DNA of 45,168 nt from Armatimonadota bacterium (GTDB lineage: Bacteria; Armatimonadota; JADLDR01), in contig JADLDR010000034.1 in NCBI GenBank assembly GCA_020846535.1, positions 1 through 45,168 of the forward strand. The letters run 5' to 3'. The position numbers were made by a program, and so were the translations under genes. Each line of letters starts with the position of its first letter. Position 1 is the stretch's first letter. Below the pieces are notes generated by a model, which did not search any database, was not told the DNA's origin, and saw only the letters and a program-made list of their open reading frames with translations. Positions 15,309 through 24,209 of this stretch are shown here, in pieces.

Positions 15309-18300
15309 ATGCCGAACACCCCTGCAGTCAGGGCGCTTCTAGTGTTTCTGTTGTCTCTGGCGGCGGCCAGGGCCATAGCGTATGCAGCCGCTTCCGGCCC
15401 CGTCAAAGAGAAAACAAACACCAAAGAAAAGGATTTCCGCCTGGAGACAAGGCTTCTGGGAGACACCCGCTGGCTTGCCGGGGCGACTGGCGCGCTCCGG
15501 GTCATCGTGACGGATCACCGGACAGGCAGGGCGCTGCCCGGCGCGCGGGTCAGAATGGCCCTTCGCGATCCGAAACTTTCAGCCGTCCGCGCCCTCTTTG
15601 CCGGGGTGACGAACGACCGGGGGACGGTGGAGGCGTCCTTTAAGATTCCCGACCTGCCCGGCCAAACCCGCAGGCTGGTGGTCACCGCCGAGGCCCTGGG
15701 TGAAAAAGACACCCTGGAGTCCGAGATCACCCTGGCCCGCGCCGAGCAGGTCCTTCTGACCACCGACAAGCCTCTCTACCAGCCCGGCCAGACCATGCAT
15801 CTGCGGGCGCTGGCCCTCCGGCAGCCCGATCTTGCCCCCCTGGCCGGAAGCAAAGCGACCCTGGAGGTAGAGGATCCCAGGGGAAACAAGGTTTTCAAGA
15901 AAGCGCAGGCCGCCTCCCGCTTCGGCATCGTGAGCGCCGACTTCGCCCTGGCCCGGGAGATCAACCTGGGCCGCTATACCGTCCGGGCCTCTGTGGGCAA
16001 AGCGTCGGTCGAGAAGAAGGTGACGGTGGAGCGGTACGTCCTCCCGAAATTCAAGGTCTCCCTTGCCACCGATAGGACTTTTTACATGCCCAACCAGACC
16101 GTTTCGGGCAAAATCCAGACCGATTATTTCTTCGGGAAACCCGTTTCGGGCGGCAAGGTGAGGATCAAATTCTCCACCTTCGATTTCCAGTTCAAAGACT
16201 TCGCCGAGGTGGACGGCAAGACCGATGAGCGCGGCTTTTTGCGGTTCGAGCAAAAGCTGCCCGACTATTTCGTCGGCCAGCCGCTGGAGCAGGGAAGCGC
16301 CCTGGTCAAAATCGAGGCATCGGTCACGGACGGAGCCAACCATGAGGAAAAGGTTACCCAGACCGTTCCGGTATCGAACCAGCCCATCAAGCTGATAGCC
16401 GTTCCCGAAAGCGGCAGGCTGATCCCCGGCGTCCCCAACACGGTTTACCTCCTGGCCTCCTACCCGGACGGGAACCCGGCCCAGGCCGACCTGACTATCA
16501 CCGCTTCCGGGGAGCGTCTTGAGGCCACCCGCTATATGGCCCGCACCAACGACCTGGGAATCGCCCGATTCACCCTGACTCCCCCTCTGCCCGGCGGCAG
16601 TGAAACGGCGGCTTCCTCCGCCCGCCGGATCCGGGCCGCCGGAGATTTCGGGATGCCCGGCATGGCGGTCAATGTGGGGCTGGAGATCGAGGCCCGCGAC
16701 CGGATGGGCAACAGGGCCGCCTTCAGCCAGGCGTTGAGCGGGGAATCCTCGGCCTCCCCCATCCTTCTTCGCACCGACAAGGCGGTGGCGACAGTGGGGG
16801 AAACAATGCAGGTCGAGGTGATCTCCACCGCCGCCCGGGGCACGGTCTATCTGGATGTGATTAAAGACCGGCAGACCCTCCTGACGAAATCGCTGGATCT
16901 GAACGCCGGACAGGGCAGGATGGCCCTGCCGCTGACGCCCGATCTCTTCGGGACGCTGGAGATGCACGCCTACCGCCTCCTTCCCGACGGCCAGATCGTC
17001 AGGGATACGCGCCTGGTCTACGTCAACCCGGCCCGCGACCTCAATATCAGAGTTTCCGCCGACAAGGGCAGCTACCTGCCCGGCAAACCGGCCCGCATCC
17101 TCTTCGGGGTCACCGACCGGGCGGGCAAGGGCCTGGCGGCGGCCCTGGGCGTCTCGATAGTAGACGAATCGGTCTACGCCCTCCAGGAGATGCAGCCCGG
17201 CCTGGAAAAGCTCTACTTCCTGCTCGAAAAAGAACTGATGGAGCCGAAGTTCGAGATTCACAGCATCTCCGCGCCGGAGATCATCCTGGACAAGCGCCCT
17301 CTACTGCCCCCCAAAAAGCAGGAGGCCGCCCGCGTCCTCTTCGCCTCCGCGCAGCAGTCGCGCCAGCGCGAGCCGTTCGCCCTGAGCCTGAACAGCTTCA
17401 CCGCCAAGCTGGCGAAGATGCTCCTGCGCTGGCAGAAAGACTTGCAGGCCGATTACCAACAGGCAGCCGGAGCCATCCAGAGGTATTATGCCGCCGGAAA
17501 TCCTTCCCTCAAAGAGAAAGGCGACATCGCCTATCTGGTTCGAAAAGGATTCCTGAAGCCTTCCGACCGGCTGGACCCCTGGGGCCGTCCCTATGAGTTC
17601 ACCCCCTGCGGCTGCGGCAGCTTCCAGCACACGCTGTCCCTCTACAGCTACGGCCCGGACGGCAAAAAGAACACGGAAGACGATCTGTGGGTGTCCGGCA
17701 CGCCGGGTTCGGATAAGGATGGGCAGGTTGTGGGAGCTTTTGACAGTTTCGCTCTCGATAGGAGGGCAGGTCTACGTGGCCCCGGCATGATGGGAGGCGG
17801 TCTGGGCGGAGGAGAGCCTATGGCTCTCTTTCAAAATCGGATCCCAGCCGCGCCTGCCGCCGAATCTGAGATGCTAAGCCTGGGAAGTATCGTCAACTAT
17901 GACGCCAATAAGGTCACAGCGTCGCCCGAGCGGGAGGAAGTCCGGGTGCGGCAGTTTTTCCCGGAGACCCTTTTCTTCAATCCGGCGCTCATTACGGACG
18001 AGCAGGGGCGGGCCTCCATCGACCTGGATATGGCGGACAGCATCACTACCTGGCGGCTGACGGCCTTCGGGTCCGGGCTGGCGGGGCAGATGGGTTCCAC
18101 CACCGCCCCTCTGCGGGTCTTCCAGGACTTCTTTATCGACCTCGACCTGCCGGTGGCCCTCACCCAGAACGATGAGGTTTCCATTCCGGTGGCTGTCTAC
18201 AACTACCTGACCGGCAGCCAGGCGGTGAAGCTGGTTCTGGAAAAAGGCGACTGGTTCGAGATCGAGGATGCCGACACCAAGACCCTTGAGATCGCCCCCA

Positions 18301-20039
18301 ACGATGTGAGCGCCATCTATTTCCGCATCAAAGTCAAAGCCATCGGCACGCACCGCCTGACCGTCCGGGCCTACGGCAGCCAGATGAGCGATGCCGTCTC
18401 CCGCGAAATCGAGGTCGCCCCCGACGGTCGCGAGGTGCGGGAAGCCGTCAACGACCGGCTGGAGAAAACCGTCGAGAAGACGCTGGTGATCCCGAAAGAG
18501 GCCATCGAAGGGGCAAGCAATATCCTGGTCAAAATCTATCCGGGCATCTTCAGCCAACTGGTGGAGGGGATGGATAAAATCCTGCAAATGCCCTTCGGCT
18601 GCTTCGAGCAGACCTCTTCCACCACCTACCCGAACGTTTTGGCCCTGGATTACATGAAACGCACCCGGAAGGCCACCCCGGAAGTGCAGATGAAGGCCGA
18701 GCAATATATCAACCTGGGCTACCAGAGGCTTTTAAACTTCGAGGTCAAAGGGGGAGGCTTCTCCTGGTTCGGGGACGCGCCCGCTAACCGCATCCTGACC
18801 GCCTATGGGCTAATGGAGTTTGCCGATATGGCGAAGGTCTGGGAGGTGGACCCGGCCCTCGTCAGCCGGACGCAGCAGTGGCTCCTCGAAGGACAGGGCA
18901 AAGACGGCACCTGGAATCCCGACCCTCAATACCTGCATGAAGAAAGCTGGGGCAAAATCCAGAAATCCGAACTCCTGCCAACCGCCTATATCGCCTGGGC
19001 GCTCCTGGAGAGCGGGGCCAAAGGAGAGCGTATCGAAGCCGCCCTGACCTACCTCAAAAAGCATCACCCTTCGGCCAAAGACGCCTACACCCTGGCCCTG
19101 ATCGCCAACGCCCTGACCGTGGCCGCGCCGGAGGATCCCGTCACCCTGGAAGTCCTGGAACGGCTGGCGGACCTGAAAACCGAGGAGGCGGATACGGTTC
19201 ACTGGAAAAGCGACCTCTCCACCATCACTTACTCCTGGGGCAATTCGGCCCACATCGAGACAACGGCCCTGGCAGTCCTGGCCTGCCTGCGGGCGGGCCG
19301 CTATCCGGAACTGGTCGGCAAAGCCCTCACCTACCTTGTCCGGAGCAAGGATGCGTCCGGAACCTGGGGTTCCACCCAGGCCACCGTTCTCTCCCTGAAA
19401 GCCCTCATCGCCTCCCTGGAAAAAGCCTCCGAAGGGGCGGACGCTACCGTGACAGTGGCGGTGAACGGCAAAGAGGCCGCCCGCTTCCGCATTACCTCAG
19501 AGGATGCGGATGTTCTGCGCCAGGCGGATTGCAAGCCCTTTGCGCAGCCGGGAGAAAACACTGTCAAAATCACCCTCGAAGGCAAGGGGAACAGCTTCTA
19601 CAGCATCTCCAGCCTCTACTACCTGCCCTGGGCCGGGAAGGAGCCTCCGGAATCCAGGCCGCTCGCCATCGCCCTGAGCTACGACCGGACAGAGCTTCAG
19701 AAGAACGACATTCTGACCGCCACCGCTTCGGTCGTCTATCGGGGGCCTGGAACCGCCAATATGGTGATCCTCGATCTGGGCATCCCGCCGGGCTTCGATG
19801 CGCTGCCCGAAGACTTCGATACCCTGGTCTCTAAAAAGATCATCCAGCGATACAGCCTGACCGGAAGGCAGGTCATCTGTTATTTCGACAAAATCGAGCG
19901 CGAGTCGCCTGTAGAGTTCGCCTACCGCATGAAGGCCCGCTTCCCCATCCGCGCCAAAACGCCGAAATCAGTAGCCTACGAATACTACAACCCCGAAATC
20001 CGGGACGTGACCGCCCCGGTGGAGGTCGTAGTCAAATGA
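15309..20039 (+). CDS. Alpha-2-macroglobulin family protein with GspG-like insert
   Basis: A 1576-residue secreted or periplasmic protease trap. A Sec signal peptide (about 1-28, no lipobox cysteine) is followed by macroglobulin domains (LLTTDKPLYQPGQTMHLRAL near 150; YVLPKFKVSL near 250). The A2M domain is near 880-970 (FFPETLFFNPALITDEQG; SITTWRLTAFG) and the thioester domain has MPFGCFEQTSSTTYPN, with Cys1098 and the CxEQ core intact. It thus resembles the thioester type that covalently traps attacking proteases. Unusually, residues about 700-800 contain LDPWGRPYEF ... LYSYGPDGKKNTEDDLW, the signature of the C-terminal part of type II secretion pseudopilin GspG. The start has GAGGAGG 6 nt upstream. 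No PBP1C partner gene is adjacent. Confidence 0.92.
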   Translation: MPNTPAVRALLVFLLSLAAARAIAYAAASGPVKEKTNTKEKDFRLETRLLGDTRWLAGATGALRVIVTDHRTGRALPGARVRMALRDPKLSAVRALFAGVTNDRGTVEASFKIPDLPGQTRRLVVTAEALGEKDTLESEITLARAEQVLLTTDKPLYQPGQTMHLRALALRQPDLAPLAGSKATLEVEDPRGNKVFKKAQAASRFGIVSADFALAREINLGRYTVRASVGKASVEKKVTVERYVLPKFKVSLATDRTFYMPNQTVSGKIQTDYFFGKPVSGGKVRIKFSTFDFQFKDFAEVDGKTDERGFLRFEQKLPDYFVGQPLEQGSALVKIEASVTDGANHEEKVTQTVPVSNQPIKLIAVPESGRLIPGVPNTVYLLASYPDGNPAQADLTITASGERLEATRYMARTNDLGIARFTLTPPLPGGSETAASSARRIRAAGDFGMPGMAVNVGLEIEARDRMGNRAAFSQALSGESSASPILLRTDKAVATVGETMQVEVISTAARGTVYLDVIKDRQTLLTKSLDLNAGQGRMALPLTPDLFGTLEMHAYRLLPDGQIVRDTRLVYVNPARDLNIRVSADKGSYLPGKPARILFGVTDRAGKGLAAALGVSIVDESVYALQEMQPGLEKLYFLLEKELMEPKFEIHSISAPEIILDKRPLLPPKKQEAARVLFASAQQSRQREPFALSLNSFTAKLAKMLLRWQKDLQADYQQAAGAIQRYYAAGNPSLKEKGDIAYLVRKGFLKPSDRLDPWGRPYEFTPCGCGSFQHTLSLYSYGPDGKKNTEDDLWVSGTPGSDKDGQVVGAFDSFALDRRAGLRGPGMMGGGLGGGEPMALFQNRIPAAPAAESEMLSLGSIVNYDANKVTASPEREEVRVRQFFPETLFFNPALITDEQGRASIDLDMADSITTWRLTAFGSGLAGQMGSTTAPLRVFQDFFIDLDLPVALTQNDEVSIPVAVYNYLTGSQAVKLVLEKGDWFEIEDADTKTLEIAPNDVSAIYFRIKVKAIGTHRLTVRAYGSQMSDAVSREIEVAPDGREVREAVNDRLEKTVEKTLVIPKEAIEGASNILVKIYPGIFSQLVEGMDKILQMPFGCFEQTSSTTYPNVLALDYMKRTRKATPEVQMKAEQYINLGYQRLLNFEVKGGGFSWFGDAPANRILTAYGLMEFADMAKVWEVDPALVSRTQQWLLEGQGKDGTWNPDPQYLHEESWGKIQKSELLPTAYIAWALLESGAKGERIEAALTYLKKHHPSAKDAYTLALIANALTVAAPEDPVTLEVLERLADLKTEEADTVHWKSDLSTITYSWGNSAHIETTALAVLACLRAGRYPELVGKALTYLVRSKDASGTWGSTQATVLSLKALIASLEKASEGADATVTVAVNGKEAARFRITSEDADVLRQADCKPFAQPGENTVKITLEGKGNSFYSISSLYYLPWAGKEPPESRPLAIALSYDRTELQKNDILTATASVVYRGPGTANMVILDLGIPPGFDALPEDFDTLVSKKIIQRYSLTGRQVICYFDKIERESPVEFAYRMKARFPIRAKTPKSVAYEYYNPEIRDVTAPVEVVVK

Positions 20040-20041
20040 CA

Positions 20042-20081
20042 AAAGCGAGGAAGCAAGATGGCGCTCCTGCTTCCCCGCTTT
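20042..20081 (+). terminator. Hairpin after macroglobulin gene
   Basis: AAAGCGAGGAAGCA (20042-20055) pairs with TGCTTCCCCGCTTT (20068-20081) over 14 bp with one mismatch and a 12-nt loop, directly after the macroglobulin stop. A short T-rich tail (TTTATCTT) follows, consistent with intrinsic termination. Confidence 0.7.
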
Positions 20082-20084
20082 ATC

Positions 20085-20113
20085 TTGACAAAACATAAAA
20101 GAGGTTCTATTAT
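20085..20113 (+). promoter_or_regulatory. Sigma-70-type promoter for MNT/HEPN pair
   Basis: TTGACA at 20085-20090, a 17-bp spacer and TATTAT at 20108-20113: a consensus -35 and a -10 with one mismatch. Transcription would start near 20120, about 60 bp before the nucleotidyltransferase gene and right after the preceding terminator hairpin. Confidence 0.7.
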
Positions 20114-20178
20114 ATTAAAGGGCTGATTTGTAACGTTTCGGCAAACCCTCTTTGCGAGAAGGATCTGGCGGGTCTTGG

Positions 20179-20499
20179 ATGAAAACCGTTGCCGATGATA
20201 TTATTGATGAAATCGTTCGCCGTCTGGTCGTGGAATTTCAGCCGGAAAAAATCGTACTTTTCGGCTCCCACGCCTGGGGGCATCCCGATGAGGAAAGCGA
20301 TATCGATCTGCTGGTTATCGTGCCCGAAAGCCGAATGACGCCTGCCCAACGAGCCGAACGCGCCCATCGCTGCCTGCGAGGGCTGAATGTTCCAAAAGAT
20401 ATACTGGTTAAAACGCATGAGGAAGTGGAGCGGTTTCGCGGTGTCCGCGCTTCCCTGGAGCGCCGGATTTTAGAGGAAGGCCGGGCGCTTTATGGATGA
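20179..20499 (+). CDS. MNT-type minimal nucleotidyltransferase
   Basis: A 106-residue protein of the polymerase-beta-like nucleotidyltransferase fold. The GS...DxD motif is clear: VLFGSHAWG followed by ESDIDLLVI (residues about 29-48). In MNT/HEPN modules such enzymes act as antitoxins, some by AMPylating the HEPN toxin. Start choice: ATG at 20179 gives a natural N-terminus (MKTVADDIIDEIV); the TTG at 20152 is possible but less likely. The stop overlaps the HEPN start by 8 bp. Transcription probably begins at the promoter at 20085-20113. Confidence 0.85.
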   Translation: MKTVADDIIDEIVRRLVVEFQPEKIVLFGSHAWGHPDEESDIDLLVIVPESRMTPAQRAERAHRCLRGLNVPKDILVKTHEEVERFRGVRASLERRILEEGRALYG

Positions 20500-20908
20500 T
20501 GCGAAATACGAGCTTGTGGCAAACTGGCTGACGAAGGCTGATCGGGATCTGGCTGCGGCCCGCAAGCTTGCATCCGGTCAGCTGCCGTTGAGAGATATAT
20601 CCGTTTATCATTGCCAGCAGTCTGTGGAGAAAGCGATCAAAGGCTTCTTCGTTTTTCACGACCTGCGCCCTGAGAGAACCCACGATTTACAGATGCTCGT
20701 CGGGCAGGCGATAGCCATCGAATCGAAATTCGCTTCATGGATGGATGCCGCTGACAAATTGACGCCTTATGCGACCGCATTCCTATATCCCGGAGCGATT
20801 ATGGAACCAGGGCCGGAAGAAGTCGCGGAAGCACTGGAGCTATCCGAGCGATTTCTCCGATTTGTCCTTTCCCTACTTCCTGAGCAAGCGCATCCGATGA
20901 AGCCGTAA
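20492..20908 (+). CDS. HEPN-domain protein (MNT partner)
   Basis: A 138-residue all-helical HEPN protein. The typical WLTKADRDLAAARKL opening, VYHCQQSVEKAIKGFFV core helix and RPERTHDL (R-x4-H active-site motif, near residue 60) are present. With the R-x4-H motif intact, it could be an RNase toxin held in check by the overlapping nucleotidyltransferase; many such pairs behave as toxin-antitoxin or defence modules. The gene ends immediately next to the convergent pectate-lyase-like gene. Confidence 0.85.
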   Translation: MDDAKYELVANWLTKADRDLAAARKLASGQLPLRDISVYHCQQSVEKAIKGFFVFHDLRPERTHDLQMLVGQAIAIESKFASWMDAADKLTPYATAFLYPGAIMEPGPEEVAEALELSERFLRFVLSLLPEQAHPMKP

Positions 20909-22600
20909 CTACTTTTCCTCCCCCACCCACTTCACCGCATCCGCCAGCACATTGCCGTCCGCCCGGTTGGTGATGATCACCGATCCCTTTCGGCCTTTTG
21001 CGAAGCGGTAGCTCCCCAGATTCACCCACTGACCCTTGAGGGGTCTCAAGTCGATCCGTTTCGTGACAGGCCCATCGGCGGAGCGAATTTCGACAGGCGC
21101 GTTGGAAGCGTGGTCATGGGCCGGGTCCGGGCCGAAGTAGGCGTAGACGCGGTAGCGGCCTGACCGGGGAAGGTCGGGGATGAAGACGGCCTCTGCTTCT
21201 CCTTCGCCCTTGTAGGCCCAGCGCGCTCCCTGGAAGTAATTGCCTCCACCCGGGGCCAGAAGCCAGCGACCCGTGAATTTCACCGCCCTGTCGGTATCAT
21301 CGAACAGAATAGCGCCCGGCTCCGCGGCGGGCCGGGCCGGAGCTTTGGAAAACACATTCAGCCCGATTTGCAGGTCGGCTCTGGCGGGGTTGGAGACGGC
21401 AAGCGGGCCGCCCATCCGGTTCCCCATCACAATGGCCGACTGCGCTTTGCCGGTCAGGGCTGCCTGGGGCGATCCCTTCATGAAATTGGAGCCGGAAACG
21501 GTCAGATGCCCGCCGGACAGCTCGATGGCCGGGATCCCCTTACCTTCCCTGTCCCAGTCCACAAAGTTACAACTGTTGAAAGAAACCGTTCCCGTGCCCG
21601 CAATGCGGGCGATCTGGTGGGCAGGCCCCCAGAAGGCGCAGTTCATGAACTGGACGACCCCGCCGTGCGTCTCCTGGACGACCACCTCGGTCGGCCTGTC
21701 GCCCGGGAAGCTGACGAACTCGCCGTTGGTGATCAGCAGGCCGGGCGGCTGGGTGGCCTCCACCAGTACCGCGATATGGGCGGCGTCCGCCCCGATCCCG
21801 AGCAGGTTGCCGTTCATCGCCCCGTCCTTGGTCTGGATGAAGCGATAGCCGATCCCATAGCCGAAAACGAAGGTGTTGCACACATACTCCCAGTCGGTCC
21901 TGCCGAAGATGAAGGCTTCGCCGTGCCGGGTCAGCCAGGCGGCGGTTCCCGTCTTTTCCTCCCAGTTCCAGAAAGGCCAGAAATGGACGTTCTCGATCCG
22001 GCCCACATCATAGCATTTATCGACAAAGACGCCGCGCCTTAACGGCTGCCCGTAGAGGTTCCGGATATAATGCCGCCCCGAATTCCTTGTCCCGAAATCC
22101 ACCCCCTGGTAAGGGTTGACCAGCAGGCAATCGACGATGGAAGGGTTATCTCCCCCGCCGCTGGCGATGCACCAGGGATAGGGGGCGATCTTTTCCGGCT
22201 TCTGGTTCGGATAGAAAACCGTGATGCCCTTGAGCGTGGAGTTGGCGTTCAGGGTGATGAATGGCGTTCCCTCCTCGGCCCCTCTCCCTTCCACCGCAAG
22301 GAGGGTACTGCCCTTATACTGCGTCCAGGCGGTCGGGATTTTCCAGACCCCTTCCAGGGTGACATTGTTAGGCACGTTCAGATGCGTTTTGATCAGGTAA
22401 TTGCCGACAGGAACCGTAACCGTTCCACCCTGATCCGCCACCGCCGCCATCGCCGCCTGGAACGCGGCTGTGTCATCGGTCGCGCCGTCCCCTTTCGCCC
22501 CGTAATCCTTCACATTCACCTGGGACAGGGGTTCGGCAAAGGCGGGGCAAAGAGCGACGGCCAACACAAAACAAAGCGCCCACAAGCATTTGAGTTTCAT
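20909..22600 (-). CDS. Secreted pectate-lyase-3-type beta-helix protein with Golvesin-like C-terminus
   Basis: A 563-residue protein. A signal peptide (MKLKCLWALCFVLAVALCPAFA) is followed by VNVKDYGAKGDGATDDTAAFQAA, the opening of the Pectate_lyase_3/GH28-like right-handed beta-helix. Repeated turns of roughly 20-25 residues run to about residue 420. The last ~130 residues (FTGRWLLAPGGG, GRYRVYAYFGPDPAHDHASNAPVEI, GQWVNLGSYRFAKG, ADAVKW) form a Golvesin/xanthan-lyase-type carbohydrate-binding module. The start at 22600 has GGAGG about 7 nt upstream; in-frame reading to 23020 is intergenic. It probably acts outside the cell on plant or microbial polysaccharide; the catalytic residues are not identifiable by eye. 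Confidence 0.85.
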   Translation of the reverse strand: MKLKCLWALCFVLAVALCPAFAEPLSQVNVKDYGAKGDGATDDTAAFQAAMAAVADQGGTVTVPVGNYLIKTHLNVPNNVTLEGVWKIPTAWTQYKGSTLLAVEGRGAEEGTPFITLNANSTLKGITVFYPNQKPEKIAPYPWCIASGGGDNPSIVDCLLVNPYQGVDFGTRNSGRHYIRNLYGQPLRRGVFVDKCYDVGRIENVHFWPFWNWEEKTGTAAWLTRHGEAFIFGRTDWEYVCNTFVFGYGIGYRFIQTKDGAMNGNLLGIGADAAHIAVLVEATQPPGLLITNGEFVSFPGDRPTEVVVQETHGGVVQFMNCAFWGPAHQIARIAGTGTVSFNSCNFVDWDREGKGIPAIELSGGHLTVSGSNFMKGSPQAALTGKAQSAIVMGNRMGGPLAVSNPARADLQIGLNVFSKAPARPAAEPGAILFDDTDRAVKFTGRWLLAPGGGNYFQGARWAYKGEGEAEAVFIPDLPRSGRYRVYAYFGPDPAHDHASNAPVEIRSADGPVTKRIDLRPLKGQWVNLGSYRFAKGRKGSVIITNRADGNVLADAVKWVGEEK

Positions 22601-22653
22601 AGCGGCCTCCGGCTGAGCGTCATTATGGGCCCTATTTCCATACGGAACTCGGA

Positions 22654-23065
22654 TTTCCTGCCGGGCAGGCTGAGCATGATCGCCGCAAATAATTGATGCG
22701 ATTTCCCCGCCGGACATGGCATAACTCATTAAGGATGAGGGGCGGTTGTGGCGGCGGAGCGAACGGCGCCGACCTCCGCCGCGTTTGGAACCTTTTAGGC
22801 CCCTTATCATTGATGAGGCTTCCCCGGAAAATTCGGGAGAAGCCTTTATGATTTTTTCTGAGGCAGTGTATAATATTGGGGTCGTCCGGGTATAATAAGG
22901 ATGGCAAACAACGCATCGTTCATTCTTCTGGCGTTCGGTGAGGCATGGCAAGCACTCGTCGGACGTCATTTTTTTGTTTGCGCCGCTTCGATTCCCCTGT
23001 TTGCCACTTGCCCGCCTCAATATCTCCCTCTATTTTCGTAAAAATTTAGACTGCCCGGCAGGAAA
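22654..23065. repeat. 412-bp intergenic segment bounded by 15-bp inverted repeats
   Basis: TTTCCTGCCGGGCAG (22654-22668) is the exact reverse complement of CTGCCCGGCAGGAAA (23051-23065). The core CTGCCGGGCAG is nearly self-complementary, so only the TTTC/GAAA extensions prove the inverted arrangement. The segment encloses the structured element at 22725-22844. No gene is supported between 22601 and 23126; a 46-codon frame at 22901 is not convincing. Confidence 0.45.
22725..22844. ncRNA. Candidate structured RNA or large hairpin element
   Basis: Bases 22725-22743 pair with 22799-22817 over about 18 positions (CTCATTAAGG... with ...TTGATGAG), allowing wobbles and one mismatch. Inside, GGTT pairs with AACC, and GCGGCGGAG (22751-22759) pairs perfectly with CTCCGCCGC (22774-22782). 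A second hairpin follows at 22817-22844 (GGCTTCCCCG/CGGGAGAAGCC), with a TTTATGATTTTTT tail on the plus strand, as in an intrinsic terminator. No promoter was confirmed, so it may be an RNA gene, an mRNA leader or a repeat. Confidence 0.4.
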
Positions 23066-23073
23066 ATAGAGGG
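23026..23073 (+). promoter_or_regulatory. Strong hairpin upstream of propeller operon
   Basis: CCCTCTATTTTC (23026-23037) and GAAAATAGAGGG (23062-23073) form a perfect 12-bp stem with a 24-nt loop. An outer GCCCGCC/GGGCGGGC pairing is possible across a bulge. It ends 53 bp before the start codon of the first gene of the ABC/propeller operon and may be a leader structure. Confidence 0.45.
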
Positions 23074-23126
23074 CGGGCATCAAAACAATATCCAATTTCC
23101 AAAAGACCGGGAGGTTCAGAAGCGGA

Positions 23127-24209
23127 ATGTCATCCCCTATCACCCGGATGGGTGTCGCGGTCGCCGTCCTTGCGGCGTTGTTGCTGGCAGTCTGGCAGAC
23201 GGTCGGGCATCCTCTGCCTGTCGTTCTGGGAACGGTCAGCGGCGTGGCAGCCCGGCTGGAAGCGGATTCCCCCACCGGAAAGGGCCTTCTCTGCCTGGTG
23301 CGGACCGAAAAGCCGCCCCAGGCCCGGCTCGTCTACCTGCTGCCCGGGCAGGCTCCCCGCGCCCTGGCCTCTGCCCCCGATATCACCGGCTTCGCCCTGC
23401 ATGGCGACCGCATTTTCTACCTGGAGCGATCCCCGAACGGAAGCGGGGCGCTGAAACAGGTTCCCTTATCCGGCGGAACGGCCCAGACCTTCCGAAGCGA
23501 TGTCCCCGGCCCGCAGGATTTGATGCTGGACGATCAATTTCTCTTCTGGGGAACGAAGCGCACGCCTTCCGGTCTCTGGCAGAAAATGCCCCAGATCGCT
23601 GCGGCCAGCCCCCGCATCCTGCTGAAAACCATGCCCTTTACCGGCAATGTCCCGAAGGACCTGGCCGTCCTGGGCACGACCGGCGCGAGGGACGCCATCC
23701 GCTTTTTGGGATCGGACGATAAGAATATCTATTTCATGCTCCGCCGCGTGCAGACTCTGAGGGAGGGATCCACTCTCTTTTACCGCATCCCGAAATCGGG
23801 CGGCCCGGCAGAGCGGCTGGCCGTGGTATCGGGAATGCAGACAGGCATTTACACCGGGGACAGCTTCTACTACACCGCTCCTTCCGAGGAAGCTTCCTCT
23901 CCCCTGAGCTATGCCTCTGTCATGAAATTGAAACCGGACGGCACTTCCGAGCTTCTGACCGACTGGCTCCCCTCCGCAGGCACGCTCCGGCAGGACGGCC
24001 CCCTTCTCTATTACCAGGCGGAAGGCGGCCTCTGGCAAATCCCCCGCGCCTTCGGCGCGGCCCGCCAGCTGACCCGCCTGCAAACCCGGCTCCGCAGCGC
24101 GCTCATCCTGAACGGAAAGCTTTACCTCGCCTATGAAGGGCCTTCGGACAGCAGCCTGGTCGCTGTTTATTCCCGAATTCCGAGATATGTAAAGGGGCTT
24201 ACGCCATGA
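23127..24209 (+). CDS. Membrane-anchored beta-propeller-like protein
   Basis: A 360-residue protein with one N-terminal hydrophobic segment (VAVAVLAALLLAVWQ), probably a signal anchor. The rest consists of repeated beta-strand units typical of DUF5050/six-bladed propellers (GDRIFYLERS; DDQFLFWGTKR; DDKNIYFMLRR; GDSFYYTAPSEE; DGPLLYYQAEGG; NGKLYLAYEGP). It is expected outside the cytoplasmic membrane, and its ligand is unknown. It overlaps the next gene by the 4-bp ATGA, and the following four genes continue on the same strand with overlaps or short gaps, so it is the first gene of a five-gene operon built around an ABC transporter. Confidence 0.75.
   Translation: MSSPITRMGVAVAVLAALLLAVWQTVGHPLPVVLGTVSGVAARLEADSPTGKGLLCLVRTEKPPQARLVYLLPGQAPRALASAPDITGFALHGDRIFYLERSPNGSGALKQVPLSGGTAQTFRSDVPGPQDLMLDDQFLFWGTKRTPSGLWQKMPQIAAASPRILLKTMPFTGNVPKDLAVLGTTGARDAIRFLGSDDKNIYFMLRRVQTLREGSTLFYRIPKSGGPAERLAVVSGMQTGIYTGDSFYYTAPSEEASSPLSYASVMKLKPDGTSELLTDWLPSAGTLRQDGPLLYYQAEGGLWQIPRAFGAARQLTRLQTRLRSALILNGKLYLAYEGPSDSSLVAVYSRIPRYVKGLTP

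Noticed and set aside
15579..17261. 560-codon frame opposite the macroglobulin gene
   Set aside because: Antisense shadow; the composition is repetitive, with no motif or ribosome site, while the plus strand encodes clear macroglobulin domains.
22901..23041. 46-codon frame after TATAATAAGGATG
   Set aside because: It has a TATAAT and AAGG directly before the ATG, but no -35 box, no room for a leader and no recognisable protein. Kept only as part of the intergenic description.
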